Translations under genes and position numbers: made by a program
In this document: piece by piece, positions 31,035-38,677 of the stretch
Numbering within the stretch: the stretch's first letter is position 1
How the letters are laid out: every line of letters starts with the position of its first letter
Source: Amarobacter sp035326025
GTDB taxonomy: Bacteria; Chloroflexota; Dehalococcoidia; Tepidiformales; Tepidiformaceae
Length of the DNA stretch: 64,000 bases
Direction of reading: 5' to 3'
Assembly: GCA_035326025.1 (NCBI GenBank)
Contig: DAOKYT010000001.1
Span: 1-64,000, forward strand
Notes under the pieces: generated by a model
Databases searched by the model: none
Told to the model about the DNA's origin: nothing
Seen by the model: the letters and a program-made list of their open reading frames with translations, nothing else

Positions 31035-32207
31035 ATGCCAGCACACACCACCCTTCCCCCGGGCCGCCTGCGCGCCGACATCTTCCGCGCGGGGCGAGCC
31101 GATTTCCGTTTCCGGCTGCTGGTCTGGTTTTCGGCGGTCATCGCCACCCTCGGCCTGATCGCCGACTCAACCGCCGTGGTGATTGGCGCGATGCTGGTGG
31201 CGCCGCTCCTGGGGCCAATCATGGCCATCGGCGAGGCGAGCCTCGGCGGGCGGACGCGCCAGGGGATCGCCGCCTTGCTCGCCCTGGGCGAAGGGACGCT
31301 CACCGCGATCGTTATCTCGTTCGTCCTGGCCCACGCGGCCATGCTCTCCTCGTTCGATGTCCTCGAGTCGTTGCCCGGCGAGGTCCAGGCGCGAACTCGC
31401 CCGAACCCGCTGGACCTCGGCATCGCGCTTGCCGGCGGCGCGATCGGCGCCTATGCCGTGGCCCGCTTGCGCGATACCGCGGCGCTCCCCGGGGTCGCCA
31501 TTGCCACCGCCCTCATGCCCCCGCTGTGCACGGTTGGGATCGGGCTTGCGATTGAAGACCGGGGGGTGTGGGGCGGCGCGTTTCTGCTCTTCGGCACCAA
31601 CCTCGCCGCCATCGTCTTCACGGCCGGGATGGTCTTCTGGTCATTGGGCCTGGGGCCACACAGGCATCGGCGGAACGGATATCCCGTCCAGCAGTTCGTC
31701 CTCGGTGTCATCCCCATCGCCCTCCTTGGCTTCACACTCCTCGGGCTTACGGCTCGCGCGGTCGGTGAAGCGCGCGAGGCGGAGTCGCTCTGGGATGCCT
31801 CCAACGCCGCCCTCGCCAGCGTGCTTCCCGGCAGCGAGGTGACCGACCTTCAACGCTCGAATGGGCCCGACGGTGCAACGAACCTGCGCCTCACGGTTCG
31901 CACCCCGCTCGATCCAACGCTCGGCGACGCGGAGGCGCTCCAGGCCCTCATCGCCCAGCGCACACAGAAGAAGATCGCCCTGGTGCTCGTCAGCGTGCCC
32001 GCCATCGTCCTCGACCCGTTGAATCCGCCCGCCCGCAACGCCACGGTGGCCGTGCCAACCCGTGCAGCCACCGTCGAGGCGACCTTGACGAGCATCCCGG
32101 CAGCTTCGCCAACCCCAACGCCCACGGCGACGGCCACCCCGTCTCCCGTTCCAACACCGCCCCCGACTTCGGCCCCGCCCGCGGCCGGCAACTCGCCCAC
32201 GGAGTGA
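31035..32207 (+). CDS. DUF389 membrane protein
   Basis: A 390-residue DUF389 (TIGR00341-like) membrane protein. After the N-terminus come several hydrophobic helices: FRLLVWFSAVIATLGLIADS, the family motif STAVVIGAMLVAPLLGPIMAIGEA, ALPGVAIATALMPPLCTVGIGLA, AFLLFGTNLAAIVFTAGMVFW and a last helix near 225. A soluble domain follows and the final 55 residues are a Pro/Thr/Ser/Ala-rich tail. Start chosen at ATG 31035, 9 nt after a TACGAT; the extra upstream open frame overlaps the divergent GNAT gene. Biochemical function of the family is unknown. Confidence 0.85.
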   Translation: MPAHTTLPPGRLRADIFRAGRADFRFRLLVWFSAVIATLGLIADSTAVVIGAMLVAPLLGPIMAIGEASLGGRTRQGIAALLALGEGTLTAIVISFVLAHAAMLSSFDVLESLPGEVQARTRPNPLDLGIALAGGAIGAYAVARLRDTAALPGVAIATALMPPLCTVGIGLAIEDRGVWGGAFLLFGTNLAAIVFTAGMVFWSLGLGPHRHRRNGYPVQQFVLGVIPIALLGFTLLGLTARAVGEAREAESLWDASNAALASVLPGSEVTDLQRSNGPDGATNLRLTVRTPLDPTLGDAEALQALIAQRTQKKIALVLVSVPAIVLDPLNPPARNATVAVPTRAATVEATLTSIPAASPTPTPTATATPSPVPTPPPTSAPPAAGNSPTE

Positions 32208-32211
32208 CCGG

Positions 32212-33216
32212 TCAGCGCGCTGCGCCGCTCGCCGTGCCAACGAGCTCGTAGCGCGGCGGCTCCACCCATTCAGCGGTCGGCGGGTTCTCCTGCATCCGGA
32301 TTTCCGCCCGCCGCTTCTCGGCCTCGTACTTCTTCGCCAGCTTGATGACCAGCTCGCGTTGCCGCGCGTGTTCGACATCGCGCTGTATCGCGGCGGCGCT
32401 CCGTGGCCTGCGGGGCTTGCCCGGGTAGACCTTGATGCGCCCCTCGGCCGCGAGTTGCTTGAGGTGGGAGCGCACGTTGTTGTCCGCGGCGCGCCGAAGC
32501 CGCCTGTCGATGTCCGGGTAAAGCTGCAGCATGATGTCCCAGCTGCTGATCGCGCCGCCGCCATCGAGCACCTGCAGGATCTGGCGCTCCCGCATGTCCC
32601 GGTGCTTCACGTACATTTCCAGCCGCTCGCGGGGGTCGTTCACGATCTTTCCGTGCCCCGGGCAGATGACCTTCAGGTTGGGGAGCTCCAGCAACCGCTT
32701 CAACGACTGCCGGTACAGCCCCAGGTCCCACACCGTCGTGGTCGATGAGCCAAGGAGCGTGTCGCCGGTGAAGAGCACGCCCTCCGCCTCGATGTAAAAG
32801 CAGAGCGAATCGACGCTGTGCCCGGGCGTCCCCAGCACCTGCACCCGCACGCCGCCATCGAGGTCGATGACATCGCCATCCTTCAGCGTGTCGACCTTTG
32901 CCGGGATGCGCCCCTTCAGCAGCGCCCGCCCGTTCGACGGGATGGCGACATCGGCCTTGAGGAACTCCTTCGCCCACTTGAGGTTCCCGGAGTGGTCGGA
33001 GTGGTGGTGGGTGATGGTGGCGATCGCGATCTCTGCCTTTTCTACCGCCGCCAGGTAGCCGCGCAGGAACCACTGGTACCGGTCGATCGCCTCGCCCGAG
33101 TCTATGGTGAGCGACTGATGGCCCTCGGCCCCCACCAGGTAGATGCAGGTGAAGTCGGGGTGCATCGGGTTCTCATCGGGCACGAGCGCCGCGCGGACAG
33201 AAGGGGAGATTCGCAT
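32212..33216 (-). CDS. Metallo-beta-lactamase fold hydrolase with winged helix (LACTB2-like)
   Basis: A 334-residue zinc hydrolase: HHHSDHSG with H70, H71-H72, D74 and H75, then LGTPGHSVDSLCFYIEAEGVLFTGDTLLG and ICPGHGKIVND. From about 200 on a helical domain (RERQILQVLDGGGAISSWDIM and RRAADNNVRSHLKQLAAEGR) matches the LACTB2 winged-helix region, which in those proteins binds RNA or thioesters. The last 60 residues are charged. ATG 33216 is 6 nt after a TAGACT with no ribosome-binding site. RNA hydrolysis or thioester hydrolysis are both possible. Confidence 0.8.
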   Translation of the reverse strand: MRISPSVRAALVPDENPMHPDFTCIYLVGAEGHQSLTIDSGEAIDRYQWFLRGYLAAVEKAEIAIATITHHHSDHSGNLKWAKEFLKADVAIPSNGRALLKGRIPAKVDTLKDGDVIDLDGGVRVQVLGTPGHSVDSLCFYIEAEGVLFTGDTLLGSSTTTVWDLGLYRQSLKRLLELPNLKVICPGHGKIVNDPRERLEMYVKHRDMRERQILQVLDGGGAISSWDIMLQLYPDIDRRLRRAADNNVRSHLKQLAAEGRIKVYPGKPRRPRSAAAIQRDVEHARQRELVIKLAKKYEAEKRRAEIRMQENPPTAEWVEPPRYELVGTASGAAR

Positions 33217-33222
33217 GCCCGG

Positions 33223-33228
33223 AGTCTA
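33223..33228 (-). promoter_or_regulatory. -10 hexamer TAGACT, leaderless start for the metallo-hydrolase
   Basis: On the minus strand TAGACT ends 6 nt before the ATG at 33216, the same spacing as at 6182, 22116 and 24152. Confidence 0.45.
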
Positions 33229-33295
33229 CGCCGGGCGGGCGGGGGTGTCAGGCCAATTCTCCGAGCCGAAAGCTGGCGGGGAGCGATGCACGTGC

Positions 33296-33371
33296 TGGCG
33301 CCCCCGGCAGGATTCGAACCTGCGGCCAGACGCTTAGAAGGCGCCTGCTCTATCCCCTGAGCTACGGGGGC
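33296..33371 (-). tRNA. tRNA-Arg, anticodon TCT
   Basis: A full cloverleaf on the minus strand: acceptor GCCCCCG paired with CGGGGGC, D arm GCTC..GAGC, anticodon stem GGCGC/GCGTC with loop CTTCTAA (anticodon TCT, reads AGA), T arm GCAGG-TTCGAAT-CCTGC. The discriminator is G and CCA is encoded (33298-33296). Length 76 nt with CCA. Confidence 0.95.
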
Positions 33372-34097
33372 GTGGACCCCATTGTATCGCGCGCAACTGT
33401 TCGCCCCCGAATACGCTCCCGTCCATGCGCCCGTCGCGTCTCCCACATCTCACCCCGGAGCGGCTATCGTTGGGCGGCAAGGCAATCCGGGGGACAAGGT
33501 GGGGGACCGCGGACATGGCCGCCACCGGGCCCGAGCACCTCCACATTGATAGCGCAACGCTGGAGGCGGAATTCGCGCGGGACAAACGCAATGCTGGCGA
33601 TGGCACCCCGAAGAGCGCGCGGGTCGCCCTCGCGCGCCATGGCAGGCTCGCCGGCGTTCGCACCTGGACCGCAAGCCCGGCATCCCGGTTGGCCGCCGCG
33701 CTGGTGGCGACTGCGACGGCGCGCTCCGCGGTCGCGGGATCACGGCCGCCAGCAGCCTCGCAGCCGCTGCCTCGACTGACCTCGGGTTTCATCTATCCGT
33801 CTATTCAAAACGTATTGTGATACGGACGGCGCTTCCGCGTACCGCGGGCCCATCGCGCAGGTTCGAGGTGGCCGCGGCTCCGCCGATGCGCTCCTTCCGG
33901 TCAACCGGTCCCGTCATATTGGGACGGTAGACCGCATGGCATGACGCTCACGGGGGGTAGTGTGACGGCATCAAGACAGTTGTGGGGGAAACAATAGAGA
34001 TACGAACAGCGAGAGGGCCCGGCACTAGCCACGAGCCTGGCCGCCAAACCGGGATCAACCGGCAATCGAAACCACAGAACACTTCCGGAGGAAGTAC
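33372..34097 (+). other. 725-nt gap upstream of the tRNA, no convincing gene
   Basis: One open frame (33425-33820, 131 codons) has no family resemblance and no ribosome-binding site; its composition looks like chance in GC-rich DNA. The part after about 33780 is much richer in A and T than the surroundings and contains a small hairpin GTCCC/GGGAC around 33908-33925. The last 100 nt probably hold the promoter and leader of the gene at 34098, but I could not fix a clear -35/-10 pair. Confidence 0.5.
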
Positions 34098-34763
34098 ATG
34101 AAGCGCAGGACTCTTGATTTCATCTTTTCAGGGGGTGGTGTCCTTCTCGCCATCCTGCTCCTTGTTCTTGGGTTGGTGCTCGCCGATCAGGCCGCATTCG
34201 CTGAGGACTACGTGAGGGACCAGCTCCGCGAACAAAAGATCACGTTCGCTGAAGCGGATGCTCTCACCGACGAGGAGAAGAACTGGAAGGAAGGCTCGAA
34301 GTGCCTCACTGAATATGCCGGCCAGCTGATGGAGACCGGTAAGATGGCCGAATGCTACGCGAACTACTACATCGCGATGCACATGCGCCGTTCCGCCGCC
34401 AGCGCCGCCGTCGACGGCCAGAAGATGGGCTGGGACGACGAAACCTATGCCACCATGGGGCCCATACGCACCGCGCTGATCGCCGAAGTCAACAAGGCCA
34501 AGGAGGCGGGTGACAAGGCCGCCCAGGAAGCCGCCCAGAAGAAGCTCGATGCCGCCACTTCGCTCCGCGGCACGTTCCAGACCGGCGAGACCCTCCGCGG
34601 TCTGCTCCTGACCACCTACGGGTTCAGCATCTTCGGTGACAGGGCCGACCTGGCCGCGACGGTCTGCTTCATCATCGCTGGCCTGCTCCTCGTCCTCTCC
34701 ATCGCAGGATTCGTCCACGCGTTCATGACTCCGCCCGACAAGATCGCTCTCGGAGGAAGGTAA
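34098..34763 (+). CDS. Two-TM membrane protein of unknown function
   Basis: A 221-residue protein with an N-terminal helix (GGGVLLAILLLVLGLVLADQAAF), an extracytoplasmic domain of about 150 residues, and a C-terminal helix (LAATVCFIIAGLLLVLSIAG). The segments DYVRDQLREQKITF, LTEYAGQLMETG, CYANYYIAMHMR and GETLRGLLLTTYGF recall a family frequent in Actinobacteria and Chloroflexota that is often mislabelled as a LigA-like dioxygenase. GGAGGAAG precedes the ATG. Three cysteines lie in KCLTEY, ECYANY and VCFII. A strong hairpin follows, so it appears monocistronic. Role not known. Confidence 0.75.
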   Translation: MKRRTLDFIFSGGGVLLAILLLVLGLVLADQAAFAEDYVRDQLREQKITFAEADALTDEEKNWKEGSKCLTEYAGQLMETGKMAECYANYYIAMHMRRSAASAAVDGQKMGWDDETYATMGPIRTALIAEVNKAKEAGDKAAQEAAQKKLDAATSLRGTFQTGETLRGLLLTTYGFSIFGDRADLAATVCFIIAGLLLVLSIAGFVHAFMTPPDKIALGGR

Positions 34764-34817
34764 CTCACACCGGCTGACTCACCGGCCACCAGAACCCCAC
34801 GGCAACACACTCCTCAG

Positions 34818-34845
34818 GGAAGGGCCGGCACGCGCCGGCCCTTCC
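34818..34845 (+). terminator. Hairpin after the two-TM protein gene
   Basis: A perfect 12-bp stem GGAAGGGCCGGC/GCCGGCCCTTCC with an ACGC loop, 55 nt after the stop. No T tract follows, so it may need a factor or protect the 3' end. Confidence 0.6.
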
Positions 34846-35303
34846 GCACGTCCCGCGGGGCGTCGCTACTCGTGAGACAGGCCCGCTCAGGCCAGGGGGC
34901 GTGCTCGGCGAAGCGCTCGTCCGTGTTCCCGCTCATCCACCCTGCGGCCGGCCGTGGGTCGTGCCGTCATTTGGTTGGTTCATCTGGTTGATGGTGGGGG
35001 CAGGGCAACAACAGCCAAGCATCCGTCGTGGCTTCGAGCGCCACCACCCCCGCGAGCGGCTTCACCCGGGGCCCCGGCAGGCAGGCGCCCGCGAAGATCT
35101 TCAGGGCGAGTTCGGCGAGGAGCCAGTTCAGGGCGGTGTCGCGGAAGTCCATGTGCTTTCCCCGGCTCCTGCTTGCCTGGGGAGATCGCACTCCTCCGTC
35201 GAGCTATCCGCTGTCGGCGTCTCCGAAATCGCATGCCGCGATCACGACATGGCCCGCCGCCACGTGGCACCATGCTGAACCAGCGACACGCGGAGGGATC
35301 CCC
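34846..35303. other. 458-nt gap with one weak minus-strand frame
   Basis: The only open frame with a possible ribosome-binding site (GGGGAAAG) is minus strand 35152-34967, 61 codons, starting MDFRDTALNWLLAELALKIF. It could be a small membrane peptide or noise. Nothing else is supported except the ribosome-binding site of the next gene. Confidence 0.3.
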
Positions 35304-35780
35304 ATGGCCACCTGGAGCGCATTCGAGGCCGCGAGCCCGGAGCTGGCACGGCTTGCCAGGCAACGGCTCGACGCCACGGGGCTCGTGATGCTCGGCACGC
35401 TGCGCAGGAATGGCTGGCCTCGCATCACCCCCATCGAGTTCACCATCTGGGAGGGGGAGCTGCTGCTCGGAGGCATCTGGCAATCACGCAAAATGCTCGA
35501 CCTCCTGCGCGATCCCCGCTGCACCATCCACAGCACCACCACCAGCAAGGACGGCCAGGAGGGCGATGCGAAGCTCTACGGCCAGGCCGCTCCGCTGGCC
35601 GCGGAACGCGAACCGGCCTACTGGCAACACATCTTCGAAACGCAGAACTTCCGGCCGGATGGGCCCGCGCACGTGTTCACCATCGACATCGAAGCGGCGG
35701 CCTACGTCCGGTTTACGCCGGAGGGCGAGCAGCACACGCTCACCTGGCCCGGCGGTCAGTGGCGCATCACACGGCCCTGA
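35304..35780 (+). CDS. Pyridoxamine 5'-phosphate oxidase-like protein
   Basis: A 158-residue split-barrel protein: LDATGLVMLGTLRRNGWPRITPIEF, GGIWQSRKMLDLLRDPRCTIHSTT and KLYGQAAPL, matching FMN-binding PNPOx-like proteins and F420-dependent relatives. It is the second of this fold in the window (the other at 29848); the two are not close copies. CGGAGGG precedes the ATG at 35304. Substrate unknown. Confidence 0.8.
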   Translation: MATWSAFEAASPELARLARQRLDATGLVMLGTLRRNGWPRITPIEFTIWEGELLLGGIWQSRKMLDLLRDPRCTIHSTTTSKDGQEGDAKLYGQAAPLAAEREPAYWQHIFETQNFRPDGPAHVFTIDIEAAAYVRFTPEGEQHTLTWPGGQWRITRP

Positions 35781-35824
35781 CCGCCCCGCGCGAGCGCCAT
35801 GCGGCGGTTCCGGCTCGTTGACGG

Positions 35825-35830
35825 TACCAT
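35825..35830 (+). promoter_or_regulatory. -10 hexamer TACCAT before the class V aminotransferase
   Basis: TACCAT ends 7 nt before the ATG at 35838. There is no ribosome-binding site, so a leaderless or near-leaderless mRNA is inferred. Confidence 0.35.
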
Positions 35831-35837
35831 CCGGCGT

Positions 35838-37016
35838 ATGCCGAGCACTTCTTCGTTCAACCCCCCGAACCGCATTCTCATGGGGCCCGGACCCAGCGGC
35901 GCCCACCCGCGCGTCTTGAAGGCGATGACCGCGCCGATCCTCGGCCACCTCGACCCCGAGTTCCTCCGCATCATGGATGACTGCAACGAAATGCTTCGCC
36001 AGGTGATGGGCACCGCCAACCGCGTCACGCTCGCCACACCCGGTACCGGGACCAGCGGCATGGAAGCCGCGGTCATGAACCTGGTCGAGCCGGGTGACCG
36101 GGTCGTGGTCGGCATCTGTGGCTACTTCGGTGAGCGCATCGCCGTGATGGCGGAGCGCGCCGGCGGCGAGGTCACGCGCGTCCCGGCCCCATGGGGCTCA
36201 CCCGCGGACCCGGCCGCTGTCGAATCCGCCGCCCGTGCCGCCGGCAACGTGAAGCTCATCGCCATCGTCCACGCCGAGACATCCACGGGAGCGCTGACCC
36301 CCGTCGAGCCCTTCGCGAAGATCGCCCGGGCCCATGGCGCCCTCCTGCTTGTCGACTGCGTCACCTCGCTTGGCGGGGTCCCCGTGACCGTCGACACCTG
36401 GGGCGCCGACGCGGTGTACTCGGGCACGCAGAAGTGTCTGAGTGCCCCTCCCGGCATGGCTCCCCTGACCATGTCGCCGCGCGCCTGGGATGCCATCAAG
36501 GCGCGCGAGGTGCCGTGCAACAGCTGGTACCTCGACCTCAGCCTGCTGGAGGCCTACTGGGACGAGCGCCGCGCCTACCACCACACCGCCCCCATCTCGA
36601 TGGTCTACGCGCTCCACCAGGCCCTCGCGCTCGTCCTCGATGAGGGCCTCGAACGCCGATGGGCGCGGCACGAGCGCAACGGCCGGGCGCTCCAGGCGGG
36701 CCTCGAAGCGATGGGCCTGGCGCTCCACGCCGATGCCGGGTACCGGCTCCCGGTGCTCACCACCGTCCGCATCCCGGAGGGCGTGAACGACGCCGAAGTT
36801 CGTGGCGCGCTCCTCGACCGCAACAGCGTCGAAATCGGCGGTGGGCTGGGCGACTTGCGCGGGAAGGTCTGGCGCATCGGGTTGATGGGAGAGAGCTCCA
36901 CCGCGGGAAACGTGCTCCTGGTGCTGAATGCACTCGGAAAAGTCCTTCGCGAACAGGGCTTCCAGGCCGACATCCGGGCGGCGGTGGACGCGGCCGCCGC
37001 CGGGCTCGAAGGATAA
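35838..37016 (+). CDS. Class V aminotransferase, alanine/serine-glyoxylate type
   Basis: A 392-residue PLP enzyme of the alanine-glyoxylate/serine-glyoxylate aminotransferase group. It starts with MGPGPSGAHPRVLKAM, has TPGTGTSGMEAAVMNLVEPGD, HAETSTGAL, the PLP-anchoring Asp in LLVDCVTSLGG and the Schiff-base lysine K199 in SGTQKCLSAPPG. Ends in a short Ala-rich tail. It would detoxify glyoxylate or take part in the serine cycle; the neighbourhood does not decide which. The start at 35838 fits both the family and a TACCAT hexamer 7 nt upstream. Confidence 0.88.
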   Translation: MPSTSSFNPPNRILMGPGPSGAHPRVLKAMTAPILGHLDPEFLRIMDDCNEMLRQVMGTANRVTLATPGTGTSGMEAAVMNLVEPGDRVVVGICGYFGERIAVMAERAGGEVTRVPAPWGSPADPAAVESAARAAGNVKLIAIVHAETSTGALTPVEPFAKIARAHGALLLVDCVTSLGGVPVTVDTWGADAVYSGTQKCLSAPPGMAPLTMSPRAWDAIKAREVPCNSWYLDLSLLEAYWDERRAYHHTAPISMVYALHQALALVLDEGLERRWARHERNGRALQAGLEAMGLALHADAGYRLPVLTTVRIPEGVNDAEVRGALLDRNSVEIGGGLGDLRGKVWRIGLMGESSTAGNVLLVLNALGKVLREQGFQADIRAAVDAAAAGLEG

Positions 37017-37032
37017 ACTCCGATCCTGGCAG

Positions 37033-37061
37033 TTGAACCTTTCTGTGATTGTCGATAAAGT
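37033..37061 (+). promoter_or_regulatory. Promoter of the sulfur operon
   Basis: TTGAAC at 37033-37038, a 17-nt spacer and TAAAGT at 37056-37061. The -10 lies inside the palindromic operator at 37045-37075, so a bound repressor would block the polymerase. Confidence 0.65.
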
Positions 37062-37075
37062 TTGTCAACAATCAC
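37045..37075 (+). promoter_or_regulatory. 31-bp palindromic operator, FadR/GntR-like double box
   Basis: The outer arms GTGATTGT (37045-37052) and ACAATCAC (37068-37075) are exact inverted repeats. Inside, all departures from symmetry are substitutions at paired positions. The site contains two overlapping boxes, TTGTCGATAA (37049-37058) and TTGTCAACAA (37062-37071); the second fits the TNGTNNNACNA-like consensus of FadR-subfamily GntR repressors. It covers the -10 and abuts the ribosome-binding site of the permease gene. The regulator is not in the window. Confidence 0.6.
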
Positions 37076-37088
37076 GGAGGGGGCACCC

Positions 37089-38327
37089 ATGCAGGCTGGC
37101 GCAACAGCCGCCGCGGCTTCGCCGCGTCTGCCCGCGAGCACATTCACCATCGCGGGCGCGTTGCTCTTCATCGTCGTGGCAGCCGTCTTCACTGGCTCGA
37201 AGGACTTCGAGCTTGGGGCGTTCTGGCTGATTGGTGTCGCATTCGGCGTCATCGTCCAGCGCAGCCGCCTGTGCTTCGCCGGCGCGTTCCGCGACCTGAT
37301 CATGTCTGGTGATGGCCGCCTGATGCGCGCCCTCATCCTTGGGCTCGCCATCACGACCATCGGCTTCGGCATGCTGATGGCGCGTTTCGTGCCCGACCCG
37401 TCGTTCAATGTCCTGCCGCCCGGCGCACACATCCAGCCGGTGGGATTCGCCACCGTGGCCGGCGGTGTGCTCTTTGGCATCGGCATGGTCCTCGCGGGCG
37501 GGTGCGTCTCCGGCACCCTCTGGCGCATGGGTGAAGGCTACCTGAATTCCTGGGTCGCGATGATTGGCATCCTCTTCGGGCTCTGGGGCGCCTCGAAAAC
37601 GTGGGACTGGTGGTACGACAACGATGTCAGCAAGCGCGAAGCGACATGGCTGCCAACGGAGCTCGGCCTCCCCGCTTCCATCCTGCTCACGCTCGCGATC
37701 CTCGCGGTTGCCTACGTCGCCATCCTCTGGTGGGAGCTGCGCTCCCCGCGCCTCCCGGAGCCGAAGGCAAAGCCCGCCCCTCCGGCCTTCACGGTCCGCG
37801 ACCACCTGCGAAACTCGTGGAACCTCGCCTTCGGGGGAAGAGGCTGGAGCTACACCGCCGGCGCTGTCGCCCTCGGCGTGCTCTCCATCGCCGCCTACAA
37901 CTTGCAGAGCCCACTCGGGGTCACCGGCGGCCTCGCGCTCTGGGCCGATAACGCCGCCAGGGTCGTCGATGCTGGCGGGCTCCCGCTCAAGGGCGCGGAC
38001 CTGCTCGCCGGGTGCTCCTCGGCGGCGGCCGGCGCCGAGTGGCTCACCATCCGCACCACCACCATGACAGGCCTGGTGATGGGGGCGTTCACGGCGTCGG
38101 TCCTCTCGGGCGAATTCAAGGTCAGGTTCTCGCGCAACATCGCACGGTATCCCCAGCTCATCCTCGGTGGAGCCGCCATGGGCTACGCCTCGGTACTCGC
38201 CGTTGGCTGCACTATCGGGGCGTTCTTCTCCTCGATTCCCTCGCTGGCACTGGCAGGGTGGCTCTACACCATCGCCCTGGCGGCCGGCGCCTTCATCGGA
38301 GTTCAGGTCATCCGCCGCCTGCCCTGA
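37089..38327 (+). CDS. YeeE/YedE-family (TsuA-like) thiosulfate/sulfur-compound permease
   Basis: A 412-residue inner-membrane protein of the YeeE/YedE family. Hydrophobic helices contain the family's conserved cysteine motifs: QRSRLCFAGAFRD, GMVLAGGCVSGTLWRMGEGY, DLLAGCSSAAAG and VLAVGCTIGAFFSSIPSLALAGWLY, the cysteines being used in TsuA to pass thiosulfate by S-S or S-H contacts. ATG 37089 with GGAGG upstream is preferred over a TTG at 37062 that lies in the operator. The next two genes encode a TusA-like sulfur carrier and a rhodanese, so the operon likely imports thiosulfate and hands on its sulfane sulfur. Confidence 0.9.
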   Translation: MQAGATAAAASPRLPASTFTIAGALLFIVVAAVFTGSKDFELGAFWLIGVAFGVIVQRSRLCFAGAFRDLIMSGDGRLMRALILGLAITTIGFGMLMARFVPDPSFNVLPPGAHIQPVGFATVAGGVLFGIGMVLAGGCVSGTLWRMGEGYLNSWVAMIGILFGLWGASKTWDWWYDNDVSKREATWLPTELGLPASILLTLAILAVAYVAILWWELRSPRLPEPKAKPAPPAFTVRDHLRNSWNLAFGGRGWSYTAGAVALGVLSIAAYNLQSPLGVTGGLALWADNAARVVDAGGLPLKGADLLAGCSSAAAGAEWLTIRTTTMTGLVMGAFTASVLSGEFKVRFSRNIARYPQLILGGAAMGYASVLAVGCTIGAFFSSIPSLALAGWLYTIALAAGAFIGVQVIRRLP

Positions 38328-38365
38328 GGCGGTTCTCAGACACCAGGGACCAGGAGGTTCACCAC

Positions 38366-38656
38366 ATGCAGATCGATGTTCGCGGGGAAATGTGTCCCTA
38401 TCCGGCCATGAAGGCCAGGGAAGCCCTTAAGAAGCTCCCGGCCGGCGAACGGCTGGAGCTCATCACCGACCACGCCCCGGCCCTCTCCACCGTCCCCTGG
38501 GAAGGGGCCAAGCTCGGGTTCCTCTCCGAAATCGCCCCCGGCGGCCCGGGCGAGTGGGTCATCACACTCGAAAAGGCGAGCGCGCCTATCGACCAGCGAA
38601 ACGTCCTCACCGCCATCGCCGCCCGAGCCGCCGAGCTCGCCCCCGACGAGGCTTAG
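38366..38656 (+). CDS. TusA/SirA-like sulfur carrier (TsuB type)
   Basis: A 96-residue TusA-family protein starting MQIDVRGEMCPYPAMKAREALK; the Cys-Pro of MCPYP is the persulfide-carrying cysteine. Members next to YeeE (TsuB) help thiosulfate uptake. AGGAGGT lies just upstream of the ATG. The protein is slightly longer than the 80-residue norm with a helical C-terminal tail. It probably takes sulfur from the permease in the cytosol. Confidence 0.9.
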   Translation: MQIDVRGEMCPYPAMKAREALKKLPAGERLELITDHAPALSTVPWEGAKLGFLSEIAPGGPGEWVITLEKASAPIDQRNVLTAIAARAAELAPDEA

Positions 38657-38677
38657 CCCCCATTTAGGAGTCATTCC

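Noticed and set aside
33217..33371. tRNA-Arg as a possible phage or island attachment site
   Set aside because: Only 80 nt separate its 3' end from an ordinary gene, no integrase is in the window and no repeat of the tRNA 3' end was seen.
33425..33820. 131-codon open frame in the gap upstream of tRNA-Arg
   Set aside because: No ribosome-binding site, no motif, and composition typical of chance frames.
37045..37075. FNR/CRP-type site in the sulfur-operon promoter
   Set aside because: Neither TTGAT-N4-ATCAA nor TGTGA-N6-TCACA fits; the two boxes match the FadR/GntR pattern better.
37062..37088. TTG at 37062 as the start of the YeeE/YedE permease
   Set aside because: It lies within the operator and before the ribosome-binding site; ATG 37089 has good spacing to GGAGG.
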